From Geomicrobium sediminis (GTDB lineage Bacteria > Bacillota > Bacilli > Bacillales > Marinococcaceae), in NCBI RefSeq assembly GCF_016908595.1, contig NZ_JAFBEC010000002.1:124001-188000 (forward strand): a stretch of 64,000 nucleotides of DNA. Direction: 5' to 3'. Of this stretch, positions 34,194 through 44,436 are shown in pieces. The notes beneath the pieces are model-generated. The model made no database searches. It had not been told where the DNA came from and worked only from the letters and a program-made list of their open reading frames with translations. Position 1 is the stretch's first letter. Each line of letters starts with the position of its first letter. Position numbers and translations under genes: made by a program.

Positions 34194-35231
34194 TTATTTA
34201 CGGTTAGAACGAGCTGTAATCCCTGCTCTTGATCTGAACAAGTGCAAATTCTCAAGTGCTCGACCTGTTCCAAGTGCTACGCAATCCAATGGTTCTTCTG
34301 CCACTAGGACTGGCATGTTTGTCTCTTCACCAAGACGCTTATCTAGGCCTTCTAAAAGCGCCCCGCCTCCTGTGAGTACAATTCCACGGTCCATAATGTC
34401 TGCCGCAAGCTCAGGTGGCGTACGTTCTAGTGTTGATTTAACAGTCTCAATAATTGTTGTAATTGTATCTTCTAATGCTTGTGCTACTTCATCTGCATCA
34501 ATTGAGATCGTTTTTGGAAGTCCAGTAACAAGGTCACGACCGCGAATATCCATTGACTCCATCTCTTCTTGCTTTTCAGCAGAACCGATTTCCATCTTAA
34601 GTGCTTCAGCCGTACGCTCTCCAATCATCAGGTTGTATGATTTCTTAATGTATTGGATGATCGACTCATCCATCTCATCACCTGCAACACGGATTGATTG
34701 GCTCGTAACAATACCGCCTAAAGAAATAATGGCAACTTCAGTCGTACCTCCACCGATGTCTACAACCATACTACCTGTTGGTTCCCAAACAGGTAAGTCC
34801 GCACCAATTGCTGCTGCAAACGGCTCTTCAATAGTATAAGCTTCACGAGCACCTGCTTGTTTTGTCGCATCTTCAACGGCACGCTTTTCAACCGCCGTAA
34901 TTCCAGATGGCACACATACCATGACATTTGGTTTACGAGTAAAGATTGAACGATTCTTTTGTGCTTGTCGAATGAAATATTTCATCATCGTTGCTGTTGT
35001 ATCAAAATCAGCAATTACACCGTCTTTCATCGGACGAATTGCGACAATATTCCCAGGCGTACGACCGATCATATTCTTTGCGTCGTTTCCTACCGCTTCA
35101 ATTTGTTGATTGTCCGATCTTGTTGCCACAACCGAAGGTTCTCGGACGACAACCCCTTTTCCTTTTACGTATACGAGCGTATTTGCAGTTCCTAAGTCAA
35201 TGCCTAAATCCTTTGAAAAACCACCAAACAT
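34194..35231 (-). CDS. mreB: Actin-like cell-shape protein MreB
   Basis: A 345-residue actin homologue. The nucleotide-binding motifs are [11 protein letters not shown] (phosphate 1), [13 protein letters not shown] (phosphate 2) and [11 protein letters not shown] (adenosine). It forms short membrane filaments that guide side-wall synthesis. It is the first gene of mreBCD-minCD, 140 bases before mreC, with GGGAGA before the ATG. A TATAAT at 35358-35363 is a candidate -10. Confidence 0.97.
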   Translation of the reverse strand: MFGGFSKDLGIDLGTANTLVYVKGKGVVVREPSVVATRSDNQQIEAVGNDAKNMIGRTPGNIVAIRPMKDGVIADFDTTATMMKYFIRQAQKNRSIFTRKPNVMVCVPSGITAVEKRAVEDATKQAGAREAYTIEEPFAAAIGADLPVWEPTGSMVVDIGGGTTEVAIISLGGIVTSQSIRVAGDEMDESIIQYIKKSYNLMIGERTAEALKMEIGSAEKQEEMESMDIRGRDLVTGLPKTISIDADEVAQALEDTITTIIETVKSTLERTPPELAADIMDRGIVLTGGGALLEGLDKRLGEETNMPVLVAEEPLDCVALGTGRALENLHLFRSRAGITARSNRK

Positions 35232-35357
35232 CTATGTATCTCCCTTCATTACCTTCACTATACTTAATCGTTTTTTATTTTCAGTTCGTTACATTTTCAC
35301 TAAAAAAGCACTTCAACGCGAAGCAAAGCAATTAATCTATCTAAATTTCCCTTACTT

Positions 35358-35363
35358 ATTATA
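35358..35363 (-). promoter_or_regulatory. Candidate -10 of the mre-min operon
   Basis: A perfect TATAAT on the minus strand, 127 bases before mreB. No good -35 is found at 16-18 bases, so another factor or start may be involved. The rest of 35232-35498 shows only small hairpins. Confidence 0.35.
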
Positions 35364-35498
35364 CGCAACTTTACTCTAAAAACATAGTTGAAAAAATTGC
35401 TTTCGCAAATTTCCTCAATTCGTCACAAACATTGTCATTATGCAAGGTCATTTACAGGACTTTTGCAACTTTGTTTGCGAATACTTTTTCTATCGTAA

Positions 35499-35541
35499 CA
35501 AATAACCCGCCCTTTTCGATAGCAAAAAGGGCGGGTTATAT
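35499..35541 (-). terminator. Terminator after radC
   Basis: A GC-rich 14-bp stem TAACCCGCCCTTTT/AAAAGGGCGGGTTA (35503-35516 with 35525-35538) directly after the radC stop. The downstream T run is short. Confidence 0.82.
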
Positions 35542-36221
35542 TAGATAACTTCCAATTCACGTAAACTTACGTATTTATGATCACCAATGACGATGTGATC
35601 AAGGAATTCAATTCCTAACAATTGACCACATTCAAACAGTCGCCTTGTGACAGCTTTATCTTCTTCACTCGGCTCAGGGTCGCCGGAAGGATGATTGTGT
35701 AGGGCAATGACCGATGCAGCAGAGCGGCGAATCGCTTCTTTAAACACTTCTCTAGGGTGAACGATGCTGCTATTAAGTGAGCCAATGAACAACGTCTGTT
35801 TGTGAATGACTTGATTTTTCGTATTTAAGTAGATGGCAACGAAATGCTCTTGCTTTAAAAACCGCAAATCTTCCATCACAAGATCTACAGCGTCATTTGG
35901 ACTACTAATAATCGCACGACTTTTGTCACTTGTCGTATGAATTCGTTTACTAAGTTCTAATACTGCACGGATTTCAATCGCTTTAACCCGACCGATTCCT
36001 TTGATCGCTTGTAACTCTTCCAAAGTCGCTTCTTTCAATGGTAACAATCCACCAAATGCCGTTAAGATTCTTTGACTAAGTTCTATTACTGACTCTTGTC
36101 GACTGCCTGTTCTAAGGAGGATTGCTAACAACTCTACGTTCGAAAGCTTATCAGCACCTTCTAATAATAAGCGCTCACGAGGGCGCTCGTCATTTGGCAT
36201 GTTCATGATAGGAAGATGCAA
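35541..36221 (-). CDS. radC: RadC/YsxA family JAB-domain protein
   Basis: A 226-residue protein with an N-terminal helix-hairpin-helix region (about 30-85, IKGIGRVKAIEI) and a C-terminal JAMM metalloprotease-like domain. The metal motif HNHPSGDPEPSEED with an upstream Glu is complete. Despite the name, a DNA-repair role is not established. Start is uncertain: TTG at 36221 or GTG one codon earlier, both behind AGAGGTG. It lies just after maf on the same strand. Confidence 0.92.
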   Translation of the reverse strand: MHLPIMNMPNDERPRERLLLEGADKLSNVELLAILLRTGSRQESVIELSQRILTAFGGLLPLKEATLEELQAIKGIGRVKAIEIRAVLELSKRIHTTSDKSRAIISSPNDAVDLVMEDLRFLKQEHFVAIYLNTKNQVIHKQTLFIGSLNSSIVHPREVFKEAIRRSAASVIALHNHPSGDPEPSEEDKAVTRRLFECGQLLGIEFLDHIVIGDHKYVSLRELEVI

Positions 36222-36236
36222 CACAACACCTCTTTT

Positions 36237-36818
36237 TTACTCGTCTTGTGCCCACGTTGGTACAACGCCAAACGTTTGTAGTTCCTTGTATACACGTGAA
36301 AGCGGGAGTCCTACTACGTTATAATAATCGCCTTCAATTCGATCAATGAACAACGCGGCATATCCATTTATTCCATAGGCCCCAGCTTTATCGTAAGGTT
36401 CTTTCGTATTCGTGTAATGGTTTACTTCTACTTCTGTTAATGGTTTGAAATGCACAATCGTCTCCACACTAAATTGCACATGTGTTATGAAGCTTCCAAT
36501 GTATACACCTGTCACAACACGGTGTGTACTTCCTGACAATGTGCGCAACATTTGTTTTGCTTCTTCTTTCGTTCTTGGTTTCCCGAGCATTTTGCCACCA
36601 TCAACAATCGTATCAGCAGTCAGAATCACTTCGTTTTCTTTTAACGCATCTCGCTGGGCAACAGCTTTTTCTTTCGCTAACCGAACAGCATTTTCGTTTG
36701 AAGAAGATGTATCATCAAAACACTCTTTTACACTACGCGTACGGATCTCAAATTCGTAGCCCATTTCTTCAAGCAATTGAATTCTTCTTGGTGACTTCGA
36801 GGCAAGAATTAACTTCAT
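36237..36818 (-). CDS. maf: Maf nucleotide pyrophosphatase
   Basis: A 193-residue Maf-type protein. The N terminus has the SKSPRRIQLL motif, ILTADTIV carries the catalytic acid, and AGAYGINGYAALFI is a further family stretch. Maf proteins hydrolyse dTTP, UTP and modified pyrimidine nucleotides, and excess Maf inhibits septation in B. subtilis. It lies between spoIIB and radC, as in B. subtilis. Confidence 0.95.
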   Translation of the reverse strand: MKLILASKSPRRIQLLEEMGYEFEIRTRSVKECFDDTSSSNENAVRLAKEKAVAQRDALKENEVILTADTIVDGGKMLGKPRTKEEAKQMLRTLSGSTHRVVTGVYIGSFITHVQFSVETIVHFKPLTEVEVNHYTNTKEPYDKAGAYGINGYAALFIDRIEGDYYNVVGLPLSRVYKELQTFGVVPTWAQDE

Positions 36819-36850
36819 CTTGTACTCCTTTTTCTTTCTATTATCTCAGC

Positions 36851-37939
36851 TTAAAGACTCGAAAGCCATCCATCGAAATTCACGACCGTTTGCATCCAAG
36901 CATCTTCTTGCTCCGTATTATCAAGTGCGCCTGTTAACGATTCGTAAAGCGCGGTGCCTTCTTCACTGGATTGAAGTACAGATTTTGATTGTTCTGTCAT
37001 TGAAGAATTAATCTCCGAACTTGTTAATGCTTGTTCAATAATTTGCTTTACTTCTTCTGCTGCTTGTTGTTCTTCTTCTTCTGCATTTGCGCTTTGAAGA
37101 TCGAGCGACTTTACAAAAACATCAAGTCCGTCAGCTTCAAACGTTGGTAAATATTCTTCTGCCGCTTGTCCAGAAGCTGCGACCGCTACATATAAAAACA
37201 CATGTTCACTTGATGCTGGGGCATGTAGCACACTTGAATAGCCTTCACTTTCAAGTTGTTGTTGTGAACTTTGTCCCGCTTCAGCTGTTGAAAACGCACC
37301 AGCTTGTACGACATCAACCGATAGTTGAACGTCTTGATCACTGACTGATTGCTCCGTTGCTTGCACAGGAGCTGACTCTTCTTCGTTACTTAACATCCAT
37401 TGTTCTGCCGAATCTGTCGGCGAAGAAGTTGTCACAACTTGCAAAAGCGGCAACCCAAACAGAGAACCGATGGCGAGCGCTAATACAATCAATCCTGTCA
37501 TCTTAATATGTTGAAAAGGAATCGTCATTTTGTTCCTTTTCTTCGGGAAATTGAATTTCCTTTTTTTATGAAAAGGTAAGCCTGGTGCTTTTTTCATTGA
37601 CACCGTGTCGTAATGATTCCCTTCTAGTTGTTCCCATTCTTTTCTCTTCTCTTGAACGTTTATCGTCTCGTTGTGCAAGGCACTCTGATCTTCTACTACA
37701 GCTTCTTCTTTGTTTTGACCGTCCGTTTTATTTGCTTCTTTACTGTCTGTTTCTAATGTTACTTCATTGTTTGTTTCTGTTGCTTCTTCATAGCCATCTT
37801 GATGTTCCTGCACGTCTTTTTGTTGTACTTTTTCTACTTCATTTGTTTCTTCTTGACTGTGTTCTCTCTCTTTTGAAGTTCGTTGATCGTCATTATTTTG
37901 TGGAAATTTGAATGTCATGCGATTGTTTTCTCGTTCCAA
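36851..37939 (-). CDS. spoIIB: Stage II sporulation protein SpoIIB
   Basis: A roughly 362-residue bitopic protein. The N-terminal 140 residues are charged, rich in Glu, Lys and Gln, and cytoplasmic. One membrane helix follows (about 150-170). The extracellular part has a SPOR-like domain (VDVVQAGAFSTAEAGQ, about 210-285) that binds stripped glycan strands. SpoIIB helps septal peptidoglycan thinning at engulfment. Assignment rests on architecture and on its place between comC and maf. The start is uncertain: TTG at 37939 behind GGGGGA, or ATG at 37918. Confidence 0.85.
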   Translation of the reverse strand: MERENNRMTFKFPQNNDDQRTSKEREHSQEETNEVEKVQQKDVQEHQDGYEEATETNNEVTLETDSKEANKTDGQNKEEAVVEDQSALHNETINVQEKRKEWEQLEGNHYDTVSMKKAPGLPFHKKRKFNFPKKRNKMTIPFQHIKMTGLIVLALAIGSLFGLPLLQVVTTSSPTDSAEQWMLSNEEESAPVQATEQSVSDQDVQLSVDVVQAGAFSTAEAGQSSQQQLESEGYSSVLHAPASSEHVFLYVAVAASGQAAEEYLPTFEADGLDVFVKSLDLQSANAEEEEQQAAEEVKQIIEQALTSSEINSSMTEQSKSVLQSSEEGTALYESLTGALDNTEQEDAWMQTVVNFDGWLSSL

Positions 37940-38049
37940 GTGACATTCCCCCATGTCGGTAATAGAATAGGCTTACCGTATCATAGGTGAAAATCAAACG
38001 TTGATGATTCCTGTCAGTCGCTTTGATTGTTTTGTCGACATGATTAGCG

Positions 38050-38772
38050 TTAATAACCTAAAAACAACCCTTGAATAGAAACCGTAAGTAAAGTTGCTAG
38101 TGCAATCCAAGGTGCAAAAGGAAAGGGTGTTTTCCGCTTTTTAATGACGAGCACCCCATATATCGAGCCGAACAACGTTGCTAGCATGAACATGAACAGA
38201 AAATGGGTACTACCGAGTGCAATCGCAAGCACCGTAAACAACTTCACATCCCCACCACCGATTCCTCCATTAGAAAGGACCATGATTACCCACAAACCGA
38301 CAAATACGAGGAAGGCTAATATAAATGGATCTCCGAAAAACGGAAAAGGGTCCAGCAAGCTTCGATGTAAAAGAAAATAACAGAAGAATAGGAGTAAAAT
38401 CTGATTAGGTATCATCATTTTGTAAAGATCTGTTACGGTAACAAGAATACAAAGTGAGAAGAGAAGTAATAGAAACATAAAGTGAGGAAGTGATTGTTGA
38501 AGAACAAACGCAAGGACAAACAAAATCGCGGTCGTACATTCAATGAGGGGATAGCGGATTGAAATGATCGCTTTGCATTGTGTACATTTCCCACGTTGCC
38601 ATACATAGGAAACTAGCGGAATTAACTCATTCCACCGAAGAGTGTGCAAACAATGGCGACAATGAGATCTTGGGGTGATGATCGACTCGTCGTTTGGAAC
38701 CCTTGTTGCAACAACTGTAAAGAATGAACCAAATACTAATCCAACTACGAATAAAACGAAGACAACGACCAA
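38050..38772 (-). CDS. comC: Type IV prepilin peptidase ComC
   Basis: A 240-residue membrane aspartyl protease that cuts and methylates type IV-like prepilins needed for DNA uptake. Two CxxC pairs (CRHC, CTQC) lie in the first cytoplasmic loop. Catalytic aspartates are in VTDLYKMMIPN and GGIGGGDVKL. About seven membrane helices are present. It keeps the folC-comC order of B. subtilis. It implies that a competence system (comG genes elsewhere) exists. Confidence 0.93.
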   Translation of the reverse strand: MVVVFVLFVVGLVFGSFFTVVATRVPNDESIITPRSHCRHCLHTLRWNELIPLVSYVWQRGKCTQCKAIISIRYPLIECTTAILFVLAFVLQQSLPHFMFLLLLFSLCILVTVTDLYKMMIPNQILLLFFCYFLLHRSLLDPFPFFGDPFILAFLVFVGLWVIMVLSNGGIGGGDVKLFTVLAIALGSTHFLFMFMLATLFGSIYGVLVIKKRKTPFPFAPWIALATLLTVSIQGLFLGY

Positions 38773-38825
38773 AGCCTCTAACCTTTCTTTCTGTAAACAA
38801 CCTAAGCATACACCACTTATAAATA

Positions 38826-38873
38826 AAAATTCGCCGTCGAAGAAAAAATCCCTTCTTATTCGACGGCGAATTT
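38826..38873 (-). terminator. Terminator of valS-folC
   Basis: A perfect 14-bp stem (38828-38841 with 38859-38872) with a T-rich tail on the minus strand, touching the folC stop codon. Confidence 0.9.
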
Positions 38874-40159
38874 CAGAAAAAAGCTCGGACTTCAGAAATT
38901 AAAAACAACGAGCCGACAACAACGATCACATCTTGATCAGCTGCTTCTCGTAACATTTCTTGAACAGCTTTATGGTTATTCATTTCCGCACGGGCATCAA
39001 ACGGCACTTGTTTAATGATCACTTCGGGATCCATTGCCCTCACATGATTAAAAGACGTAAACGTCACCGATGCAGGCTGTAACGCAATTAGTGGCTCCAG
39101 CATTTGTTGAATGTCTTTCTCTATGGTCATAGCTATGATCAAATGAAGCTTACGACCTTGAACGCTCGTTTGTAAAAACGACGATAAGCGTTCAATCCCT
39201 TCCGGATTGTGCGCACCGTCTAGCAATACTCTAGGATTCGAGTGGACTAATTCTAAGCGACCTGGCCAAAACGCAAGTTCTAATCCTTTACGAATCTTAT
39301 CTTCTTTCACGAGATAATTGAATGATGTGAGCTCTTCTACAATTCGAATTGCAAGAAGTGCATTATCGACTTGATGAGTCCCGCGCATACGAATGGTAAG
39401 CTCTGAATACGTCGACTGCTTCGTGATGACGCTAAATGTTGATCCTTCTTCATCTAGCTTGGCAATGTGTACATTCAACTCATCGTGAACAATGGTGATC
39501 GGAGCCTTTTTTTCTTGAGCTATTCTTCGAATAACACGAAGTGCTTCATCGTTTGCAACGGTTGTTACGATTGGAACGTTTTGTTTAATAATGCCAGCCT
39601 TCTCAAACGCAATATCCTCAATCGTATTGCCTAAGATGTGCATATGATCTTGTCCGACATTTGTGATGGCTGAGACGAGCGGATGAATGACGTTCGTTGA
39701 ATCAAGTCGCCCTCCAAGTCCAACTTCAAAGATCACCAGATCAAGCTCCTTAACATTCGCAAAATGAACCATCGCAATAAGCGTCAAAATCTCAAATTCC
39801 GTTGCCGGACCGTAAGGATGATTTACTCGCTCAAGTGCTTCTCTTACTGAAGTCGCAGCAACTGTAAACTCTTCTTCAGAAATGGGGGTTCCGTTTATGC
39901 TAATTCGCTCTTCAAATTGGACAACGTAAGGGGACGTGAATGTCCCCACGTTGTATCCAGCTTGTTGCATGATTTGGCGCACATACGTAACAGTCGATCC
40001 TTTCCCGTTCGTACCACCAATATGAATGCTATTGACGGCACGTTCGGGATGCCCGAGATGTTCAAGCACTGCCTCAATTCGTTCAAGACCTGGTTTTATT
40101 CCGTAATTGCGATGACTCAAGAGCCATGCCATGGCCTCTGAAAAATTGTTCATGAACAC
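38873..40159 (-). CDS. folC: Folylpolyglutamate synthase
   Basis: A 428-residue Mur-ligase-fold enzyme that adds glutamate to folates, often with dihydrofolate synthase activity. The ATP loop GGTNGKGST lies at about 48-56. DGAHNPEG marks the C-terminal domain, and GQDHMHILGNT and EKAGIIK are further signatures. AAAGGAG precedes a GTG at 40159; an ATG two codons later is also possible. It is 15 bases downstream of valS and likely shares its T-box control. Confidence 0.95.
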   Translation of the reverse strand: MFMNNFSEAMAWLLSHRNYGIKPGLERIEAVLEHLGHPERAVNSIHIGGTNGKGSTVTYVRQIMQQAGYNVGTFTSPYVVQFEERISINGTPISEEEFTVAATSVREALERVNHPYGPATEFEILTLIAMVHFANVKELDLVIFEVGLGGRLDSTNVIHPLVSAITNVGQDHMHILGNTIEDIAFEKAGIIKQNVPIVTTVANDEALRVIRRIAQEKKAPITIVHDELNVHIAKLDEEGSTFSVITKQSTYSELTIRMRGTHQVDNALLAIRIVEELTSFNYLVKEDKIRKGLELAFWPGRLELVHSNPRVLLDGAHNPEGIERLSSFLQTSVQGRKLHLIIAMTIEKDIQQMLEPLIALQPASVTFTSFNHVRAMDPEVIIKQVPFDARAEMNNHKAVQEMLREAADQDVIVVVGSLFLISEVRAFF

Positions 40160-40173
40160 ATTGACTCCTTTAA

Positions 40174-42819
40174 TTACTTGAGTTTCGCGATTTCTTCTAG
40201 TCGCTCGTCTACTTTTTCACGTTTCATTTGATAGTCAGTGAGCTTCTCTTTTTCCGCTTCAACAATTGAATCAGGAGCGTTGCTTACGAATTTCTCATTC
40301 GATAACTTGCCTTCTAAGCGTTTAACTTCACCGTCTAACTTCTTCTTTTCACCTTTTAATCGATCAAGTTCTGCTTCTACATCGATCAAGCCTGCGAGAG
40401 GAATGTAGATCTCAACCCCTGTTAACACATGTGATACAGCCTGGTCTGGTTCACTTAAATGTTCATCGATTACAAGCGTTTCCGGACTACAGAAATGCTC
40501 AAGATAATGTTTCCCACGAAGAAGTTGCTCGCTCGCTTCTGTTGTCGTAGGCTTCATGTGAAGTGGAATTGGCTTTCTCGGTGCAACATCCATTTCTTGA
40601 CGAGTGTTACGGATGGTACGGATGACAGCTTGGTACATTTCCATATCTGAAAACGCCTGCTCATCTTGCCACTTCTCTTCGACTTGTGGCCACGCTGCAA
40701 TCGTAATGGACTCTCCTTCATGCGGTAAGTGTTGCCAAATCTCTTCTGTGATGAACGGCATAAATGGGTGAAGTAATCGCAACGTCTGGTCTAGAACGTG
40801 TGCAAGGACAGACTTTGTCGTGTTTTGCTCTTGTTCATCTTCACCGTAAAGAGGTAATTTCGCCATCTCGATATACCAATCGCACACATCATCCCAAATA
40901 AAGTTGTAAAGAAGTTTACCTGCTTCACCAAATTCATAGCGATCCATTAATCTCGTAACTGACGAAATTGTTTTTTGTAGTTTCGCTAAAATCCAACGAT
41001 CATGAGCCGCTGTAACAGTACTCAAATCAATATCTTCTTTTTTGAACCCTTCCATGTTCATAAGGGCAAAACGAGACGCATTCCAAATCTTATTTCCGAA
41101 GTTCCAGTTCGCTGTAACTTTGTCCCATTGGAATTTCAAGTCGTTACCAGGCGTCGTTCCCGTTGCAAGTGTGAATCGAAGTGCATCAGCACCGTACTTC
41201 TCAACAACATCCATCGGATCGACACCATTGCCTAGTGATTTACTCATCTTACGACCTTCTGAATCACGCACAAGTCCGTGAATTAACACGTCTTTAAATG
41301 GACGCTCACCTGTAAATTCAATGCCTTGGAAAATCATTCGAGATACCCAGAAGAAGATGATGTCATACCCTGTAACAAGAACGTTTGTCGGGTAAAAACG
41401 CTTAAAGTCATCTGCTTCTGCATTAGGCCAACCCATTGTTGAAAATGGCCACAGTGCTGAACTGAACCACGTGTCTAATACGTCTTCATCTTGCGTCCAG
41501 TTTTCAAGGTCTTTCGGCGCTTCCTTCCCTACGTACAATTCTCCTGTTTCATTGTGATACCAAGCAGGAATTTGGTGCCCCCACCACAATTGACGAGAAA
41601 TACACCAGTCACGAATGTTGTCGAGCCACTGCAAATACGTACGCTCAAAACGTTCTGGAACGAATGTTACTTTGTCTTCTTTTGCTTGAAGCGCAATGGC
41701 TTCTTTAGCAAGTGGTTTCATATCAACAAACCATTGCGTTGATAAATACGGCTCCACCACTGCACCGCTACGTTCAGAATGTCCAACTGAGTGAACGTGC
41801 GTTTCAATGTCAAAAAGCACGCCAGATTCTTGTAAATCAGCAACGATTTTCTTACGACACTCAAAACGATCAAGTCCTTGATATTCGCCAGCGTTTCCGT
41901 TCATCTTCCCTGCCTCATCCATGACAAGCACTCGCGGAAGTTCATGACGATTACCAATTTCAAAGTCATTCGGATCATGCGCTGGTGTAATCTTAACAGC
42001 ACCTGAACCAAATTCACGATCAACATACTCATCAGCAACAATTGGAATTTCACGTCCGACAATCGGGAGTATTACCGTCTTTCCGATAAGATGTTGATAA
42101 CGCTCGTCTTTCGGGTGAACCGCAACCGCTGTATCACCGAGCATCGTCTCAGGTCGTGTAGTTGCTACTTCAATATGCTCGTCTTCGTCTTTTAACGGGT
42201 AACGCATATGATAAAACGCGCCTTCAACTTCTTTGTATTCTACTTCAATGTCAGACAAAGCTGTTTGTGCAGCTGGGTCCCAGTTAATAATGTATTTCCC
42301 GCGATAGATCAAGCCTTTTTCGTAAAGACGAACAAATACTTCTTTGACCGCGTCAGACAAGCCATCATCAAGTGTGAAGCGCTCTTTCGTGTAATCAAGA
42401 GACAGACCGAGCGTCGCCCACTGTTCACGAATAAACTCCGCATACTCATCTTTCCATTGCCAAGACACATCTAGGAACTTCTCACGACCTAATTCTCGTC
42501 TAGAGCGCCCTTCTTCTTTTAATTTCGCTTCTACCTTTGCTTGCGTTGCAATCCCTGCATGGTCCATTCCTGGCAACCATAACATGTCACGACCTTCCAT
42601 TCGCTTTTGTCTAGCGATAATGTCTTGAAGCGTGACATCCCAAGCATGACCAAGGTGCAACCGTCCCGTTACGTTTGGCGGTGGAATCACGATTGAGTGA
42701 GGCTCACCCTTATGTTCTCCTTCTTTTGATGCTTCAAAGTAGCCGTTGTTAATCCAATACGGATACCATTTCGATTCGGTTTGTTTCGGATCATATTTCG
42801 TGTCTAAATTGTTCGCCAT
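40174..42819 (-). CDS. valS: Valyl-tRNA synthetase
   Basis: An 881-residue class I synthetase that charges tRNA-Val. The HIGH-type motif is LHLGH (about 54-58) and the KMSKS motif is intact in [10 protein letters not shown]. The editing domain (about 190-330) and the anticodon-binding domain are present, and a C-terminal coiled coil ends the protein. It is preceded by a T-box riboswitch with a valine specifier and followed by folC. Confidence 0.98.
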   Translation of the reverse strand: MANNLDTKYDPKQTESKWYPYWINNGYFEASKEGEHKGEPHSIVIPPPNVTGRLHLGHAWDVTLQDIIARQKRMEGRDMLWLPGMDHAGIATQAKVEAKLKEEGRSRRELGREKFLDVSWQWKDEYAEFIREQWATLGLSLDYTKERFTLDDGLSDAVKEVFVRLYEKGLIYRGKYIINWDPAAQTALSDIEVEYKEVEGAFYHMRYPLKDEDEHIEVATTRPETMLGDTAVAVHPKDERYQHLIGKTVILPIVGREIPIVADEYVDREFGSGAVKITPAHDPNDFEIGNRHELPRVLVMDEAGKMNGNAGEYQGLDRFECRKKIVADLQESGVLFDIETHVHSVGHSERSGAVVEPYLSTQWFVDMKPLAKEAIALQAKEDKVTFVPERFERTYLQWLDNIRDWCISRQLWWGHQIPAWYHNETGELYVGKEAPKDLENWTQDEDVLDTWFSSALWPFSTMGWPNAEADDFKRFYPTNVLVTGYDIIFFWVSRMIFQGIEFTGERPFKDVLIHGLVRDSEGRKMSKSLGNGVDPMDVVEKYGADALRFTLATGTTPGNDLKFQWDKVTANWNFGNKIWNASRFALMNMEGFKKEDIDLSTVTAAHDRWILAKLQKTISSVTRLMDRYEFGEAGKLLYNFIWDDVCDWYIEMAKLPLYGEDEQEQNTTKSVLAHVLDQTLRLLHPFMPFITEEIWQHLPHEGESITIAAWPQVEEKWQDEQAFSDMEMYQAVIRTIRNTRQEMDVAPRKPIPLHMKPTTTEASEQLLRGKHYLEHFCSPETLVIDEHLSEPDQAVSHVLTGVEIYIPLAGLIDVEAELDRLKGEKKKLDGEVKRLEGKLSNEKFVSNAPDSIVEAEKEKLTDYQMKREKVDERLEEIAKLK

Positions 42820-43099
42820 TGTATATCCTCCTTATTAAATTCAATAAAAAAAAAACACTTCTCCTTAGGCAAAGGACGAAGTGTTCGCGGTACCACCTTT
42901 GTTTATGAACGATAAATCACTCATACACTCATTAAGAACTGTAACGTTGTTATCGTCTTCTCCTACTCTTGTTCAGAAAAGAATGCTCATGGGCGACTTC
43001 TGCACGTCTCCTAGTCAAAGAACCTTTCAGCCAAGGGTTCTCTCTCTGGATGAGGATTCCTGCATACTACTCCCAATCTTTGCATGTAATAGAATATCT
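42820..43099 (-). promoter_or_regulatory. T-box riboswitch (valine) with terminator and antiterminator
   Basis: The T-box sequence AAGGTGGTACCGCG lies at 42886-42899 (minus strand). The terminator hairpin, an AACACTTC/GAAGTGTT stem at 42854-42885, is followed by ten T residues. Stem I features AGTA, AGAGAG and GCTGAAAGG are present. The specifier position reads GTC (42995-42997), a valine codon. Uncharged tRNA-Val is expected to favour the antiterminator and allow valS-folC transcription. Confidence 0.9.
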
Positions 43100-43105
43100 T
43101 CTGTT

Positions 43106-43134
43106 ATTGTACCGACTGCTCTAACATCCGTCAA
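43106..43134 (-). promoter_or_regulatory. Sigma-A promoter of the valS T-box leader
   Basis: Minus strand: -35 TTGACG (43129-43134), 17-base spacer, -10 TACAAT (43106-43111). Confidence 0.8.
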
Positions 43135-43167
43135 TACTGACCGTAAGAACGAAAAGGGGTGTTTATT

Positions 43168-43374
43168 TTGCCACGTTATTACGATCCCCCGCCCCACTAT
43201 CCATACGGGAAAAAGAAGCGTCCCCATTGGGTATACAAATGGCGAGCGGCCGCTTTACAAATCTTGTTACCGATCATCTGCTTTCAACTGTTACGCTTGT
43301 TGTTTTTTCCTACTTTCTTCGATGTATTCATTCTCATTATCTTGATCTGTATGTTCTGGTATTTCCAAAAGTAA
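43168..43374 (+). CDS. Small hypothetical membrane protein (68 aa)
   Basis: A 68-residue protein starting at TTG 43168 behind AAAAGGGGTG. A Pro/Tyr-rich and basic head (PRYYDPPPHYPYGKKKR) leads into two hydrophobic helices (about 29-45 and 50-65). It is transcribed away from the valS T-box. The good ribosome-binding site and the clean membrane topology make it plausible. I do not recognise the family. It ends shortly before the ysxE terminator. Confidence 0.62.
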   Translation: MPRYYDPPPHYPYGKKKRPHWVYKWRAAALQILLPIICFQLLRLLFFPTFFDVFILIILICMFWYFQK

Positions 43375-43390
43375 CGTCGTTCATACACGA

Positions 43391-43439
43391 CAAAAAAGCA
43401 GTCATGAGGCTTAGGTTGAACTTTGCCTCATGGCTGCTT
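43391..43439 (-). terminator. Terminator overlapping the ysxE 3' end
   Basis: AAGCAG-CATGAGGC at 43396-43410 pairs with GCCTCATG-CTGCTT at 43425-43439, followed on the minus strand by six T residues. Half of the stem lies inside the last codons of ysxE. Confidence 0.85.
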
Positions 43440-44436
43440 CTTGGTCTTCTTTAAAACGAACCATCTCAGATAAATAGCGAAGTGTATTTAACTTCACTTC
43501 CAACATCGCTGTCCACTGGTGTTCTGCATAGCGATTTGGATTCGTTCGATACAACTCAACAAACTCAATGACCGGGGTTGGAGTTAACATTAACGCTTTC
43601 AACAAAGATGTATCCGCTTCTCTCCAAACAGGACCATACGCTTCATACGTTCCGAAGATGGCTTGCTGGTCTAACGCATGAAATGGTTGGTTCCTTGCAA
43701 TGTCTTGGTAAAAGTAAGCCAAGTCATAAGCCATATGATTCGGACCGCTTTCTTCCCAATTTGTCCACCACGCATTTCCGTCTGATGCTATAATGCCGTG
43801 TTCAAGAGAAGGCTGACCGTGACAAAATACAAACCGATAACTGCCTTGGTCTTTTACGTGACGTACCCATTGCTGAAATCCAGTTCTACCTGCTTGAAAC
43901 ATTCGCTCTAAAAAAGGACCAGCATGGAGAAAAGTCATCGTAAACGGGGAGAGAAAGCGTACTTGTTCCATTTGATCTGCCATCTGTTCCATCGTTAAGC
44001 GCTGTTGATTCCAAAGCAGATCAACTTCTTGTGCGTATTCAGTCATTGCTTCTTCTTCAATGACTTGCTCATTTTCGGAAAGCTTGTGATTTGCCGCTAA
44101 GATCGCGAGCAATCGCAACTCTTTAGATGGAGGAGATGTTAGCAATTGTTCCTCAACCCACGGTTCAAGATAATAGTCAGCACCTTCATGTTCAAAAATC
44201 GGAAAATCCCCTCTCGTGCCCGTCATGAGGGGGATAATTCCTTGAATACCAGCACGTTCACCGTACCGTAGATGATGCAAAAACGTATCACGCTCTGAAA
44301 CGGTGCGTTGCCAACGTTTCATTGCCATCGGTCCTTCAGGATGGTCGACTTTAATCACACGTTCACTCACCCAAGACCAATCACTCTTATCATTGGCAAT
44401 CGCACGAACCGCTTCAGACCAATTCGGCTCAATCAT
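43411..44436 (-). CDS. ysxE: YsxE/CotS-family spore-coat protein kinase-like
   Basis: A 341-residue protein of the CotS/YsxE group, related to aminoglycoside phosphotransferases. VFCHGQPSLEHGI stands in place of the catalytic loop and AYDLAYFYQD after the metal-binding region. YsxE is a SafA/SpoVID-dependent coat-associated protein in B. subtilis. Catalytic activity is not established; the loop has Gln where active kinases usually have Asp (HGQ versus HGD). Its start overlaps the spoVID end by eight bases. Confidence 0.88.
   Translation of the reverse strand: MIEPNWSEAVRAIANDKSDWSWVSERVIKVDHPEGPMAMKRWQRTVSERDTFLHHLRYGERAGIQGIIPLMTGTRGDFPIFEHEGADYYLEPWVEEQLLTSPPSKELRLLAILAANHKLSENEQVIEEEAMTEYAQEVDLLWNQQRLTMEQMADQMEQVRFLSPFTMTFLHAGPFLERMFQAGRTGFQQWVRHVKDQGSYRFVFCHGQPSLEHGIIASDGNAWWTNWEESGPNHMAYDLAYFYQDIARNQPFHALDQQAIFGTYEAYGPVWREADTSLLKALMLTPTPVIEFVELYRTNPNRYAEHQWTAMLEVKLNTLRYLSEMVRFKEDQEAAMRQSST

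Noticed and set aside
34144-34839. 231-codon plus-strand frame opposite mreB
   Set aside because: It is antisense to a strongly conserved gene, has no RBS and its residues follow the codon pattern of mreB (Ser/Ile-rich mirror).
43411-44436. YsxE as an active aminoglycoside kinase
   Set aside because: The catalytic loop reads HGQ in place of HGD, and the gene context (spoVID) places it with coat proteins.
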